63,875 nucleotides of DNA from CAXQZU01 sp964228555 (GCA_964228555.1 CAXQZU010000031.1:1-63875), one strand, 5' to 3'; shown: positions 1 to 8,796, counted from the first letter of the stretch. The notes: generated by a model not told the origin, from the sequence alone. Numbers and translations are program-made.

Positions 1-879
1 CACGGGCACGCCCGCGTGCGCGCCTTCCAGCACCGGCAGGCCGAAGCCCTCGCCCAGCGAGGGATAGGCCAGCACCTCGGCACCCCGCAGCAGGCAGGCG
101 ATGCGCTCGCGCGAGGCACCCGGCTCGTGGCGCACCCACGCACGCGTGGCCATGGCCTCGAGGATGGGCTCGTCGAGCCAGCCGCGCTGGCCCACCACGA
201 CGAGGCCCAGCTGCGCGTCATGCCGTCGCACCCGGTCCATCGCCGCCATCAGGCGGGGCAGGTTCTTGCGCGGCTCCAGCGTGCCCAGCGCCAGGACGAA
301 ACGGCCCAGGCCCCGCACCGCGGCCACGCCCTCCGGCGAAGGCTGCGGCAGGCGCGGCGTGCCGTGCGCCACCACGTCCACCCGGGCCGGATGCGCCCCG
401 TAGAGGCGCACGAGGTCGCCGCGCACGCGCTCGCAAGGCACGAGCACGCGCGTGGCGCGTGCCAGCAGCTGGCGCGTCACCTGGTCCAGCGCCGTGCGCA
501 TCGAAGGCGTGTAGCAATCGGGCAGCGTGGCGAACAGCGTGTCGTGCACGGTGGCCACCACGGGCACGCGGCCTGCGGGCAGGTGCACGTAGTCGGTGAG
601 GTGCAGCACGTCCACGCCGCCCAGCAGGCGGGGCGCATGCAGGCCCACCCGCGCCCCCCAGCGCACCAGCGTCACGGGCAGCGGCAGGTCGTGAAGGCGC
701 ACGGCCGCGGGCCAGCCCGGGCGATCGAGGCGCTCGTGGCGGCGGCGGAACCGGTGTCCGTAGGCCTCGATGCGGTCGGCCTGTCCCGACACCGCCAGCG
801 CCGCCACCAGCTCGCGCACGTAGACCCCGATGCCGGTGCATCCGTAGAGCGCGGGCCGGGCGTCGATCCCGATGCGCAC
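1..879 (-). CDS. GT4-family glycosyltransferase, 3' end outside window
   Basis: The frame is open from a GTG at 879 to base 1, giving 293 codons with the C-terminus missing. The protein begins VRIGIDARPALYGCTGIGVY, the N-terminal sugar-acceptor lobe of GT-B enzymes. Near residue 215 it carries LALGTLEPRKNLPRLM, and further on GASRERIACLLRGAEVLAYP and SLGEGFGLPVLEG. These are the nucleotide-sugar binding elements of GT4 enzymes (Glycos_transf_1), including the E-x7-E region. Enzymes of this type transfer a sugar, often mannose, from a nucleotide donor to an envelope polysaccharide or lipid-linked acceptor on the cytoplasmic face. The exact substrate cannot be told. It is divergent from hutU, and the 178 bp between them must hold both promoters. 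No strong ribosome site precedes the GTG, so the start is tentative. Confidence 0.85.
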   Translation of the reverse strand, partial: MRIGIDARPALYGCTGIGVYVRELVAALAVSGQADRIEAYGHRFRRRHERLDRPGWPAAVRLHDLPLPVTLVRWGARVGLHAPRLLGGVDVLHLTDYVHLPAGRVPVVATVHDTLFATLPDCYTPSMRTALDQVTRQLLARATRVLVPCERVRGDLVRLYGAHPARVDVVAHGTPRLPQPSPEGVAAVRGLGRFVLALGTLEPRKNLPRLMAAMDRVRRHDAQLGLVVVGQRGWLDEPILEAMATRAWVRHEPGASRERIACLLRGAEVLAYPSLGEGFGLPVLEGAHAGVPV

Positions 880-1057
880 GGCCCCTAGGCCCCGCCCGGG
901 CCGCAGCGCTCGCCGGCACCGGAAGCCATGCTCGCCATGCCGCCGATTGTCGCATCCCGAGGCCCTGCCCCGCACCCGTGCCCGCGCACGGCCCCGTGCC
1001 ACTGCGCATCCCCTGCCGCCGGAGGTGTACGCTCCCGCCAGCCCCGGAGGCCCTGCC

Positions 1058-2851
1058 ATGACGAAGCCCCAGCCGGCACCGGCCACGCCCGTCGCACCCG
1101 GGCTCGCGAGCGCCCCCGCAGCGACGGCTGCCGGCGCTGCCCCGGCGCCCAAGGACTGGCGTGCCGGCTTCACGGGGCCCGTGCGCGCGCCGCGCGGCAG
1201 CACGCGCACCGCAGCCTCGTGGACGCTCGAGGCGCCCAAGCGCATGCTGCTCAACAACCTCGACCCCGACGTGGCCGAGGCCCCCGACCGGCTGGTGGTC
1301 TACGGCGGCACGGGCCGCGCCGCCCGCTCGTGGCAGGACCTGCGCACCATCGTGGCCACGCTGGACCGCATGCGGCCCGACCAGACCCTGTGCGTGCAGT
1401 CGGGCAAGCCTGTCGCCGTGTGGCGCACGCACGAGGACGCACCGCGCGTGCTGCTGGCCAACAGCCACCTCGTGCCGCGCTGGGCCACGCGCGACGAGCA
1501 CGCCCGCCTCGAGGGCCTGGGCCTGACGATGTACGGCCAGATGACGGCCGGCTCGTGGATCTACATCGGCACGCAAGGCATCGTGCAAGGCACCTACGAG
1601 ACCTTCGCCGCCTGCGGCCGGCAGCACTTCGGCGGCTCGCTCTCCGGCCGCCTCGTCGTGACCGGCGGGCTGGGGGGAATGGGCGGTGCACAGCCCCTGG
1701 CCGCCACCATGGCCGGTGCCACCTTCCTGGGCGCCGACGTGGATGGCTCGCGCATCGACAAGCGGCTCGCGACGCGCTACCTCGACCGCCGCCTCGACGG
1801 CATCGACGCGGCCATCGACGCCGCGCAGCAGGCCGCACGCAAGGGCGAGGCCATCTCCATCGGCGTGTGCTGCAACGTGGTGGACCTGCTGGCCCGGATG
1901 GTGGAACGCGGCATCGTGCCGGACGTGGTCACCGACCAGACCAGCGCGCATGACCCGCTGCACGGCTACGTGCCCACGGGCCTGTCGCTGGACGAGGCCG
2001 CCCGCCTGCGGCAGTCCGACCCCAAGGGCTACGAGCGCCGCTCGCTGGCCACGATGGTGCGCCACGTGGGGCTGATGCTGGAGCTGCAGCAGGCCGGCGC
2101 GATCGCCTTCGACTACGGCAACAACCTGCGCGGCAACGCCACCGAGGGCGGGGCGCGCGACGCGTTCCGCATCCCGGGCTTCGTGCCCGAGTACGTGCGC
2201 CCGCTGTTCTGCCTGGGCAAGGGCCCCTTCCGCTGGGTGGCGCTCTCGGGCGAGGCCAGCGACATCCACCGCACCGACCGGCTGGTGCTGGAGCTGTTCG
2301 GCGAGGACCCCTTCCTGCGGCGCTGGATCGAGATGGCGGGCGAGCGCATCGCCTTCCAGGGCCTGCCGGCACGCATCTGCTGGCTGGGCTACGGCGAGCG
2401 CGCACGCTTCGCGCTGGCGCTCAACGACCTCGTGGCCCGCGGCGAGCTCAAGGCCCCCATCGTGATCGGCCGCGACCACCTCGACACCGGCAGCGTGGCC
2501 AGCCCCTTCCGCGAGACCGAGGCCATGGTGGACGGCAGCGACGCCATCGCCGACTGGCCCATCCTCAACGCCTTCGCCAACATCGCGGCGGGCGCCACGT
2601 GGGTGTCGCTGCACCACGGCGGCGGCGTGGGCATCGGCAACAGCATCCACTCGGGGCAGGTGATCGTGGCCGACGGCACGCCGGAGGCTGCCCGACGCCT
2701 CGAGAACGTGCTGACCATCGACCCCGGCATGGGCGTGGTGCGCCATGCCGACGCCGGCTACGGTGCCGCGCAGGCCTTCGGCCGCGCGCGCGGGATCGAC
2801 ATGCCCAGCGCCGGCCACACGCCGCAGCGCGTGCCCGGCGGCAAGGCCTAG
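1058..2851 (+). CDS. hutU: Urocanate hydratase (urocanase)
   Basis: Second step of histidine breakdown: urocanate plus water gives 4-imidazolone-5-propionate, using tightly bound NAD+ (EC 4.2.1.49), in the cytoplasm. The 597-aa product shows the urocanase signatures: VYGGTGRAARSW near the start, the glycine-rich NAD+ site GGLGGMGGAQPLA, TDQTSAHDPLHGY, FDYGNNLRG and LGKGPFRWVALSGEASDIHR. The ATG at 1058 was chosen because GGAGG (1046-1050) lies seven bases upstream; the frame is open further 5' but that part is compositionally unlike protein. About 40 N-terminal residues are a Pro/Ala-rich extension not usual for the roughly 557-aa family. hutI starts 2 bp after the stop, so the genes are co-transcribed. 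The histidase gene hutH is not in the window. Confidence 0.97.
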   Translation: MTKPQPAPATPVAPGLASAPAATAAGAAPAPKDWRAGFTGPVRAPRGSTRTAASWTLEAPKRMLLNNLDPDVAEAPDRLVVYGGTGRAARSWQDLRTIVATLDRMRPDQTLCVQSGKPVAVWRTHEDAPRVLLANSHLVPRWATRDEHARLEGLGLTMYGQMTAGSWIYIGTQGIVQGTYETFAACGRQHFGGSLSGRLVVTGGLGGMGGAQPLAATMAGATFLGADVDGSRIDKRLATRYLDRRLDGIDAAIDAAQQAARKGEAISIGVCCNVVDLLARMVERGIVPDVVTDQTSAHDPLHGYVPTGLSLDEAARLRQSDPKGYERRSLATMVRHVGLMLELQQAGAIAFDYGNNLRGNATEGGARDAFRIPGFVPEYVRPLFCLGKGPFRWVALSGEASDIHRTDRLVLELFGEDPFLRRWIEMAGERIAFQGLPARICWLGYGERARFALALNDLVARGELKAPIVIGRDHLDTGSVASPFRETEAMVDGSDAIADWPILNAFANIAAGATWVSLHHGGGVGIGNSIHSGQVIVADGTPEAARRLENVLTIDPGMGVVRHADAGYGAAQAFGRARGIDMPSAGHTPQRVPGGKA

Positions 2852-2853
2852 CC

Positions 2854-4128
2854 GTGCGCGCCTGCGACCTGCTGCTCGAGGGTGCCGCGCAGGTCGTGAC
2901 CGTGGACGACGGCCGGCCGGGGCCCAAGCGCGGGCGCGCGGCGATGAACGACGTGGGCGTGGTCGAGGACGGCGCGGTGGCCATCGCGCGCGGCAAGGTG
3001 CTGGCCGTGGGCACCACCGACGACCTGCGCCGGCGCTTCCGTGCGCGCCGTCGCGTGGACCTCGAGGACCGCGTGCTGCTGCCGGGCCTGGTGGACGCGC
3101 ACACGCACCCCGTGTTCGCGCGCATGCGCGAGGAGGAGTTCGCGCTGCGCTGCCGCGGCGCCTCCTACGAGCAGGTGCTGGCCGCCGGCGGCGGCATCCT
3201 GGCCTCGGCGCGCGCACTGCAGGACGTGCCCGTGACGGCGCTGGCCTTCGGCGTGCGCCGCCACCTCGACCGCATGCTGCTGCACGGCACCACCACCGTG
3301 GAGGCCAAGAGCGGCTACGGCCTCACCACCGCCAGCGAGCTGGCCAGCCTGGAGGCCCTGCGGCTGGCCGCGCGCCAGCACCCCATCACGGTGGTCCCCA
3401 CCTTCCTGGGCGCGCACGCGCTCCCGGCGGAGCATCGCACGCGACGCAAGGCCTACGTGGACGAGGTGGTGGGCACCATGCTGCCCGCCGTGGCCCGCCG
3501 CCGGCTGGCGCGCTACTGCGACGTGTTCGTCGAGCGCGGCGCCTTCACGCGCGCCGAGGGCCTGCGCATCCTGCGCGCCGCGCGCCGGCTGGGTCTGGGC
3601 GCCAAGGTGCACGCCGACGAGTTCGGCGACTCGGGCGGCGCCACGCTGGCGGCCGCCGTGGGTGCGGCCTCGGCCGAGCACCTCGGGGGCACGGGCCGCA
3701 CGGGCATCCGCGCCCTGGCCCGCGCGGGCGTCGTGCCCGTGCTGCTGCCCGCCACCAGCCTGTTCCTGGGCCTTCGTCGCAAGCCCGACGCACGCGCGAT
3801 GGTGGAGGCGGGCTGCCCCGTGGCGCTGGCCACCGACTTCAATCCCGGGTCCTCGCCCACCGAGAACCTCGCGCTGGTGGCGTCGCTGGGCTGCACCACG
3901 CTGGGCCTGACGCCGGAGGAGGCGCTGGTCGGGATCACGCGCAACGCCGCCGCCGCCATCGGCGAGGAGCACCGCGCGGGCCGCATCGCGCCCGGCCGGC
4001 CGGCCGACCTCGTGGTGCTCGACGCACCCACGTGGCTGCACCTCCCCTACCGCATGGGCACCAACCTCGTGCACGGCGTGTACGTGGGCGGCCGGCGCGT
4101 CGTGCACGACGGGCGGCGCGTGGCCTAG
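2854..4128 (+). CDS. hutI: Imidazolonepropionase
   Basis: Third step of the Hut pathway: hydrolysis of imidazolone-5-propionate to N-formimino-L-glutamate (EC 3.5.2.7), by a metal-dependent amidohydrolase with a TIM-barrel fold. The 424-aa protein has the metal motif DAHTHPVFARMREEEF, then VEAKSGYGL, the HADEFGDSGGATLA motif and ATDFNPGSSPTENL with the catalytic/metal Asp. The length matches the family. The GTG at 2854 lies 2 bp after the hutU stop and gives a normal amidohydrolase N-terminus. An in-frame ATG lies far upstream inside hutU and is rejected. No clear Shine-Dalgarno is present, so translation is probably coupled to hutU. Confidence 0.96.
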   Translation: MRACDLLLEGAAQVVTVDDGRPGPKRGRAAMNDVGVVEDGAVAIARGKVLAVGTTDDLRRRFRARRRVDLEDRVLLPGLVDAHTHPVFARMREEEFALRCRGASYEQVLAAGGGILASARALQDVPVTALAFGVRRHLDRMLLHGTTTVEAKSGYGLTTASELASLEALRLAARQHPITVVPTFLGAHALPAEHRTRRKAYVDEVVGTMLPAVARRRLARYCDVFVERGAFTRAEGLRILRAARRLGLGAKVHADEFGDSGGATLAAAVGAASAEHLGGTGRTGIRALARAGVVPVLLPATSLFLGLRRKPDARAMVEAGCPVALATDFNPGSSPTENLALVASLGCTTLGLTPEEALVGITRNAAAAIGEEHRAGRIAPGRPADLVVLDAPTWLHLPYRMGTNLVHGVYVGGRRVVHDGRRVA

Positions 4129-4217
4129 GCTACGGCCCCGGCCTGCGCGGCGCTGGCCCGGCGCGTCGGCGCGGGCACCATGGCCGCGGGCGCGTTCCCC
4201 GCCCGCGGAGGCCTCGC

Positions 4218-5129
4218 ATGACCATCCTGCTGGAGTGCGTGCCCAACATCAGCGAAGGCCGCGACGCAGCCAAGGTGGCGGCCATCGCGAAGGCCTTCTG
4301 CTCGGCGGGCGGCACCCTGCTGGACACCAGCAGCGATCCCGACCACCACCGCAGCGTGATCACCTTCGCGGGCACGCCGGAGCAGGTGGTGGCCGGCGCG
4401 GTGGCCGGCACGCGCGCGGCGCTGGAGCGCATCGACCTCACGCAGCACCGTGGCGAGCACCCGCGCATGGGCGCCACCGACGTGATCCCCTTCATCCCGC
4501 TGGGGAGCGCCACCATGGCCGACGCCGTGCGCGCCGCCGAGCAGGCCGCCGAGCGCATCGCGCGCGAGCTCTCCGTGCCGGCCTTCCTCTATGGCGAGGC
4601 AGCCCGCGCGCCCGAGCGGCGCGACCTGGCCTGGGTGCGCAAGGGCGAGTTCGAGGGCCTGCGCGAGGCCGTGCCCACCGACCCGGCGCGCATCCCCGAC
4701 TTCGGCCCGCGTCGCCTGCACCCCACCGCGGGCGCCAGTGCCGTGGGCGCGCGCTTCTTCCTCGTGGCCTTCAACGTGAACCTGGCCACGCGCGACCTGG
4801 ACGTGGCCAAGCGCATCGCCAAGGCCATCCGCGAGAAGGATGGCGGCCTGCCGGGCGTGAAGGCGCTGGGCTTCGACCTGCCCGCGCTGCGCGAGGTGCA
4901 GGTCTCGATGAACCTCGTGGACTACCGCAAGACCAGCCCCACGCAGGCCTACGACGCCATCGTCGCGCTGGCCGCGCAGGCAGGCGTCCAGGTGGCGGGC
5001 AGCGAGCTGGTCGGCCTCATCCCGCAGGCCGCGGCGCCCGAGGGCTTCGCCCAGCACGTGCGCCTGCGCGGCTTCGACCCCGGGCAGGTGATCGAGGTGC
5101 GGCTGGCCCGGCAGCGCGCGCAGGCCTAG
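4218..5129 (+). CDS. ftcD: Glutamate formimidoyltransferase
   Basis: Transfers the formimino group of N-formiminoglutamate to tetrahydrofolate, releasing glutamate (EC 2.1.2.5). The 303-aa product begins MTILLECVPNISEGRD, the hallmark of the formiminotransferase N-terminal subdomain. It continues with DPDHHRSVITFAG, the catalytic-histidine region QHRGEHPRMGATDVIPFIP, and FGPRRLHPTAGASAVGAR. The length fits the stand-alone transferase, without the fused cyclodeaminase of animal FTCD; that activity is encoded separately by fchA at 6031. The start is set by GGAGG (4207-4211) six bases before the ATG. It follows hutI by 89 bp and is followed by the HAD gene 3 bp after its stop. Together with hutU and hutI this is the folate-dependent branch of histidine catabolism. 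Confidence 0.95.
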   Translation: MTILLECVPNISEGRDAAKVAAIAKAFCSAGGTLLDTSSDPDHHRSVITFAGTPEQVVAGAVAGTRAALERIDLTQHRGEHPRMGATDVIPFIPLGSATMADAVRAAEQAAERIARELSVPAFLYGEAARAPERRDLAWVRKGEFEGLREAVPTDPARIPDFGPRRLHPTAGASAVGARFFLVAFNVNLATRDLDVAKRIAKAIREKDGGLPGVKALGFDLPALREVQVSMNLVDYRKTSPTQAYDAIVALAAQAGVQVAGSELVGLIPQAAAPEGFAQHVRLRGFDPGQVIEVRLARQRAQA

Positions 5130-5132
5130 GCC

Positions 5133-5804
5133 ATGGCCGCGCCCGCGCTGGCCGCTGTCTTTTTCGACCTCGACGGCGTGCTCGTGGACTCGTTCCACGT
5201 GTGGCTCGAGGTGGTCAACGCCGCACGCGTGCGCTTCGGCCACGCCCCCATCGCCGAGGCGCATCTCCGACGCATCTTCGGGCAGGGCATCGGCGACGAC
5301 CTGCAGGGCCTCTACCCGGGACAGACCCGGGCGCAGGTGCTGGAGGCCTACGACGAGGCCATGCCTCGCGCGCTGCCGCGCATGCGCGTGAACCCCACGG
5401 CGGTGCCGGCGCTGCAGGGCCTGCGCGAGCGGGGCCTCGCCCGCGCGGTGGTGACCAACACGCAGGCCTCGCTGGCCGGCACCGTGCTGGCCACGATGGG
5501 CCTCGCAGCGCACCTCGAGACGCACGTGGCCGTGGCGCCGGGCCTGCGCGAGAAGCCCGCGCCCGACCTGCTGCAGGCCGCGCTGGAGCGGCTGGGCCTG
5601 GCCCCCTCGCAGGTGCTGATGGTGGGCGACACCGACTACGACGAGCAGGCGGCGCGCGCCGCGGGCACGCACTTCCTGCGCTACGAGATCCGCTCGGGCA
5701 CCTCGCTCGTGGAGGCCCTCCAGCCGCACCTGCCGCCCCCGGCGGGCGGGCCCCCGGCCGGCGGCACGGGCTCGCGCCCGGCACCCCGCCGGCCCGCGCG
5801 CTAG
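5133..5804 (+). CDS. HAD-superfamily hydrolase (phosphoglycolate phosphatase-like)
   Basis: A 223-aa cytoplasmic phosphatase of the haloacid dehalogenase fold. All four HAD motifs are present: motif I FFDLDGVLVDS with nucleophile D12 and acid D14, motif II Thr in VVTNTQASLAG, motif III Lys in LREKPAPDLL, and motif IV acidic pair in MVGDTDYDEQAA. A helical C1 cap lies between motifs I and II, as in PpaX/Gph/beta-phosphoglucomutase types. The substrate cannot be deduced. It sits between the two genes for the last Hut steps, starting 3 bp after ftcD, which suggests co-transcription but not necessarily a role in the pathway. The C-terminal 25 residues are Gly/Pro-rich and probably disordered. Confidence 0.85.
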   Translation: MAAPALAAVFFDLDGVLVDSFHVWLEVVNAARVRFGHAPIAEAHLRRIFGQGIGDDLQGLYPGQTRAQVLEAYDEAMPRALPRMRVNPTAVPALQGLRERGLARAVVTNTQASLAGTVLATMGLAAHLETHVAVAPGLREKPAPDLLQAALERLGLAPSQVLMVGDTDYDEQAARAAGTHFLRYEIRSGTSLVEALQPHLPPPAGGPPAGGTGSRPAPRRPAR

Positions 5805-5813
5805 GCTGGGAGC

Positions 5814-5906
5814 ATGAGCCTAAAGAAGCTGCTCCCCCTGCTGGGCTTGCTGGCCGTGGCCGCCGCCGGGTTCGCCTGGCTGGTGATGCGCTCGGGCACC
5901 TGCTGA
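5814..5906 (+). CDS. Possible 30-aa single-span membrane peptide
   Basis: A short frame of 30 residues beginning MSLKKLLPLLGLLAVAAAGF and ending SGTC. It has two N-terminal lysines, one hydrophobic segment of about 20 residues, and a terminal cysteine. The ATG lies 10 bp after the HAD stop, and GGGAGC just upstream is a weak ribosome site. The hydrophobic composition after a basic start is what a real small membrane protein or uncleaved signal anchor would show. At this length in high-GC DNA a chance frame cannot be excluded. It has no histidine run, so a His attenuator leader peptide is unlikely. A stem-loop follows 11 bp after the stop. Confidence 0.4.
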   Translation: MSLKKLLPLLGLLAVAAAGFAWLVMRSGTC

Positions 5907-5917
5907 CCGCCGCGCTA

Positions 5918-5936
5918 GCCGGGCAGGTTGCCCGGC
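5918..5936 (+). terminator. Stem-loop between the small peptide and fchA
   Basis: GCCGGGCA and TGCCCGGC form a perfect 8-bp stem around a GGT loop. There is no U tract after it. It may be a weak terminator, a processing site or an mRNA stabiliser inside the hut transcript, lying 94 bp before fchA. Confidence 0.4.
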
Positions 5937-6030
5937 GCGCTGCGCCGCCCGCGCAATCGCTTGCGCCCCCACCCGGGGGCCGTGGACACTCGCGCGCGCG
6001 GGCGTCCGGGCCCGCGCCGCCGGAGCCGCC

Positions 6031-6708
6031 ATGAGCCCCACGCCCGCCGCCACGTTCCAGGCCCTCGACCTGGACACCTTCACGCAGCGCCTCTCCAGCG
6101 CCGAGCCCACGCCGGGCGGTGGCACGGGGGCGGCCGTCACCGGCGCGCTGGGCGCTGCGCTGGTGCGCATGCTGTGCATGCTCAGCCTGGGCCGGCCCAA
6201 GTACGCCGCGCACGAGGCCCTGCTGTCCGAGATCGCGGCGCAGTGCGAGGAGCATCGCAAGGCCTTCCTCGCGCTGGCCGACGAGGATGCCCGTTCCTAC
6301 GACGCCGTGAGCGTGGCCATGAAGCTGCCGCGCGCCACGCCCGAGGAGGCTGCGCGCAGGGAGGTGGCCGTGGAGGCAGCGCTCAAGGGGGCCTGCGAGG
6401 CGCCGCTGCGCGTGATGGAGGTGGCGCTGGACGTCATCAGCCAGGCCAAGATGGCGGTGGAGCGCGGCAACAAGAACGCCGCCAGCGACGGCGCGGCCGG
6501 CGCCTCGCTGTGCCGTGCGGCGCTCACCGTCGCCGCCTACAACGTCAAGATCAACCTCGTGGGCGTCAAGGACGTCACGTGGTGCAAGGACATGCGCACG
6601 CGCCTGGACGAGATGCTCTACATGGGCACGGCCGTGGCGCAGGAGATCGACTCGCTGGTGAACGACCTGTGGGCGCCGCGCCCGCAGAAGCCCGGCACGC
6701 CGGCCTAG
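6031..6708 (+). CDS. fchA: Formimidoyltetrahydrofolate cyclodeaminase
   Basis: Converts 5-formimino-THF to 5,10-methenyl-THF and ammonia (EC 4.3.1.4), the last step of this histidine branch. The 225-aa product is the all-helical FTCD_C (PF04961) domain: a PTPGGGTGAAVTGALGAALV substrate-binding loop near residue 30, CMLSLGRPKYA, and a long helical region with VISQAKMAVERGNKNAASDG and AALTVAAYNVKINL. The ATG is preceded by CGGAG (6021-6025). It is a stand-alone version of the C-terminal half of animal FTCD. The gene lies about 900 bp after ftcD, with the HAD gene and a short peptide between. The ABC ATPase begins 4 bp after its stop. Confidence 0.93.
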   Translation: MSPTPAATFQALDLDTFTQRLSSAEPTPGGGTGAAVTGALGAALVRMLCMLSLGRPKYAAHEALLSEIAAQCEEHRKAFLALADEDARSYDAVSVAMKLPRATPEEAARREVAVEAALKGACEAPLRVMEVALDVISQAKMAVERGNKNAASDGAAGASLCRAALTVAAYNVKINLVGVKDVTWCKDMRTRLDEMLYMGTAVAQEIDSLVNDLWAPRPQKPGTPA

Positions 6709-6712
6709 CCTC

Positions 6713-7627
6713 GTGAGCACGCCGGTCCTCGAGGTACGCGGGCTGGAGAAGCGCTACGGGCGCGTGCATGCGCTGGCGGGCATCGACCTGACCGTCGAGC
6801 GCGGGGCCGTGTACGGATTCCTCGGGCCCAACGGCGCCGGCAAGACCACGCTGATCCGCATCGTGGCCGGCCTGGTGTCGCCCACGGCGGGCCGGGTGTG
6901 CCTGCACGGGCTGGACCTCGCGCACGATCGCCTCGAGGCCGCGCGCGGCCTGCGCACGCTGGTGGAGGTGCCCGCGTTCTATCCCGCGCTCTCGGGCCGC
7001 CAGAACCTCGCCCTGATGGCCCGGCTGGCGCGCGCGCAGCCGCAGGAGGTGGACCGCCTGCTGGAGGCCGTGGGCCTCGCGCACGCCCGCGACCGCGCGG
7101 TGGGCGGCTACAGCCTGGGCATGCGCCAGCGGCTGGGCATCGCGCAGGCGCTGCTGGGCCAGCCCGACCTCGTGGTGCTCGACGAGCCGATGAACGGCCT
7201 CGACCCGGCCGCGATGCGCGAGATGCGCGAGCTGGTGCGGCACGAGCGCGAGCGCGGCGTCACGTTCTTCCTCTCCAGCCACCAGCTGCACGACGTGCAG
7301 CTGCTGTGCGACCGCGTGGGCATCGTGCACCGCGGGCGCATGGTCGCCGAGGGCGAGATCGCGCGGCTGCTGGGGCAGTCCATCAGCGGCTTCCGGCTGG
7401 AGACGGCCGACAACGTGCGTGCGCTGGCGCTGCTGCAGGAGCGGCTGCCGGCGGCGCGGCCCGTGCGCGAGGAGGACGGCACGCTGCGCGTCACGGGCGG
7501 CAGCGACCTCGCGGGCGAGCTGCAGCGCGCCCTGCTGGGCGCCGGGCTGGCGCTGGTGCGGCTGGAGCCGCAGCGCGAGAGCCTCGAGCGCTACTTCCTC
7601 GACAAGACCGAGGGGGTGATGGGGTGA
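6713..7627 (+). CDS. ABC transporter ATP-binding protein
   Basis: A 304-aa nucleotide-binding subunit of an ABC-2 type (DrrA/CcmA-like) exporter. Motifs are complete: Walker A GPNGAGKTTL (residues about 39-48), signature YSLGMRQRLGIAQ, Walker B LVVLDEPMNGLDP with the catalytic Glu, and H-loop SSHQLHDVQ. After the NBD comes a C-terminal domain of about 90 residues, common in this subfamily. The GTG start lies 4 bp after fchA. The permease gene begins inside the last codons (GTGA overlap), so the two are translated together. The substrate is unknown. Co-orientation with the hut genes may be accidental. Confidence 0.93.
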   Translation: MSTPVLEVRGLEKRYGRVHALAGIDLTVERGAVYGFLGPNGAGKTTLIRIVAGLVSPTAGRVCLHGLDLAHDRLEAARGLRTLVEVPAFYPALSGRQNLALMARLARAQPQEVDRLLEAVGLAHARDRAVGGYSLGMRQRLGIAQALLGQPDLVVLDEPMNGLDPAAMREMRELVRHERERGVTFFLSSHQLHDVQLLCDRVGIVHRGRMVAEGEIARLLGQSISGFRLETADNVRALALLQERLPAARPVREEDGTLRVTGGSDLAGELQRALLGAGLALVRLEPQRESLERYFLDKTEGVMG

Positions 7628-8796
7628 GCGGCTGGCTGCCCCGTCCCCTGCGCCCGCACGCCCAGGCCCTGCTGGCCTGGGCGCTGGTGCTGGAGCGCGT
7701 GCAGGCCGCCGTCGGCCACCCGCAGGGCCTCGCAGGCCAGGCGCTGCTGGCGGGCCTCGCGGGCCTGTGGCTGGGCTGGCCCGGCCCCGGCGCGACGGGC
7801 GCGCTGCGACGCCTCGCGCAGGCGCTGCCGCACGCACTGCTGCTGGCGCTGGCGGCAAGCGGCTGGCAGGCGCTGCTGCAGCAGGTGCTGGCGCCCGCGC
7901 TGCCGGCCGGCGCGGCCGCGGCACTGCCCTGGCTGCTGCTGGCGGCCGTGCTGGCGCTGGACCCGGCGGCCGTGGCCCGCGTGGCGCGCCTCGTGGCGCT
8001 GGAACTGCTCAAGCTGGCCACGGCGCGCCTCGTGCGCCTGGGCCTGGTGGCCTCGCTGGCGCTGACGGCCCTCGTGGGCCTGCTGCACGACCCGTTGCCC
8101 GGCGAGACGGCCTGGACCGTGGCCACCCGCATGCTGGGCGCCGGCTTCACGGTGGCGCAGGTGTTCCTGCTCGTGCTGGGCGCCGTCACCTTCGCGGGCG
8201 AGGCCTCGCAGGGCACGCTCAAGATGCTGCTGCCGCACGCCTACCGCCGCAGCGACTGGGTGCTGGCCAAGGCCGCCGCGCTCGCGCTGTGCGCGCTGGC
8301 CTTCGCCGTCGGGGTGCTGCTGGTGGCGTTGGGCGTGGCCCTGCTCTCGGGCCCGCTGGGCGACGTGCTGCTCACCTCCGAGGGCTTTGGCGGCGAGCCG
8401 CTGGTGACCGTGCACGCCACGGCCGGCACGATGGCCTCGCACCTGCTGGACACCGCGCTGGCCGAGACGCTGGCGCTGGCCACCAGCGCCTGCCTGGGCC
8501 TGCTGGTCTCCTGCCTCGTGCTGCAGGTGGTGGGCGCGCTGTGCACGGCCTTCCTCTTCTTCGCCGCGCTCAAGCTGGCCGACCTGCTGCTGGGCTTGTC
8601 GCCGGAGCTGTTGCGCCTGCTGTTCCCCTGGCCTGCCGGCCGCCTGCGCGAGGTGGTGGGCAAGCTGGGCCGCGGGCTCAGCGAGGGCTGGGAGCCCGCG
8701 CTGGCCTCCCATGCCTTGCTGCTGGCGCTGGTCACCAGTGCGCTGTGCCTGCTGCTTGCCTGCCGCTCCCTGGGGCGCCGCGACCTTCAGGTGTGA
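7624..8796 (+). CDS. ABC-2 type transporter permease
   Basis: A 390-aa polytopic membrane protein, very rich in Leu and Ala. Hydrophobic segments cluster at residues about 40-110, 140-160, 175-195, 215-240, 275-335 and 360-380. The part from about residue 170 (MLGAGFTVAQVFLLVLGAV, then FAGEASQGTLKMLL) resembles ABC-2 permeases; the N-terminal third is less typical. Its GTG start shares bases with the stop of the ATPase gene (GTGA), supporting coupled translation and one transporter. The substrate is unknown. The next gene, for a secreted propeller protein, starts 28 bp later, so the transporter may share a transcript with the FG-GAP pair. Confidence 0.85.
   Translation: MSGWLPRPLRPHAQALLAWALVLERVQAAVGHPQGLAGQALLAGLAGLWLGWPGPGATGALRRLAQALPHALLLALAASGWQALLQQVLAPALPAGAAAALPWLLLAAVLALDPAAVARVARLVALELLKLATARLVRLGLVASLALTALVGLLHDPLPGETAWTVATRMLGAGFTVAQVFLLVLGAVTFAGEASQGTLKMLLPHAYRRSDWVLAKAAALALCALAFAVGVLLVALGVALLSGPLGDVLLTSEGFGGEPLVTVHATAGTMASHLLDTALAETLALATSACLGLLVSCLVLQVVGALCTAFLFFAALKLADLLLGLSPELLRLLFPWPAGRLREVVGKLGRGLSEGWEPALASHALLLALVTSALCLLLACRSLGRRDLQV

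Noticed and set aside
218..3217. Long minus-strand open frame of 999 codons opposite hutU and hutI
   Set aside because: Composition is Arg/Ala/Gly/Pro/His-rich without motifs; it is a shadow of the well-supported hut genes in GC-rich DNA.
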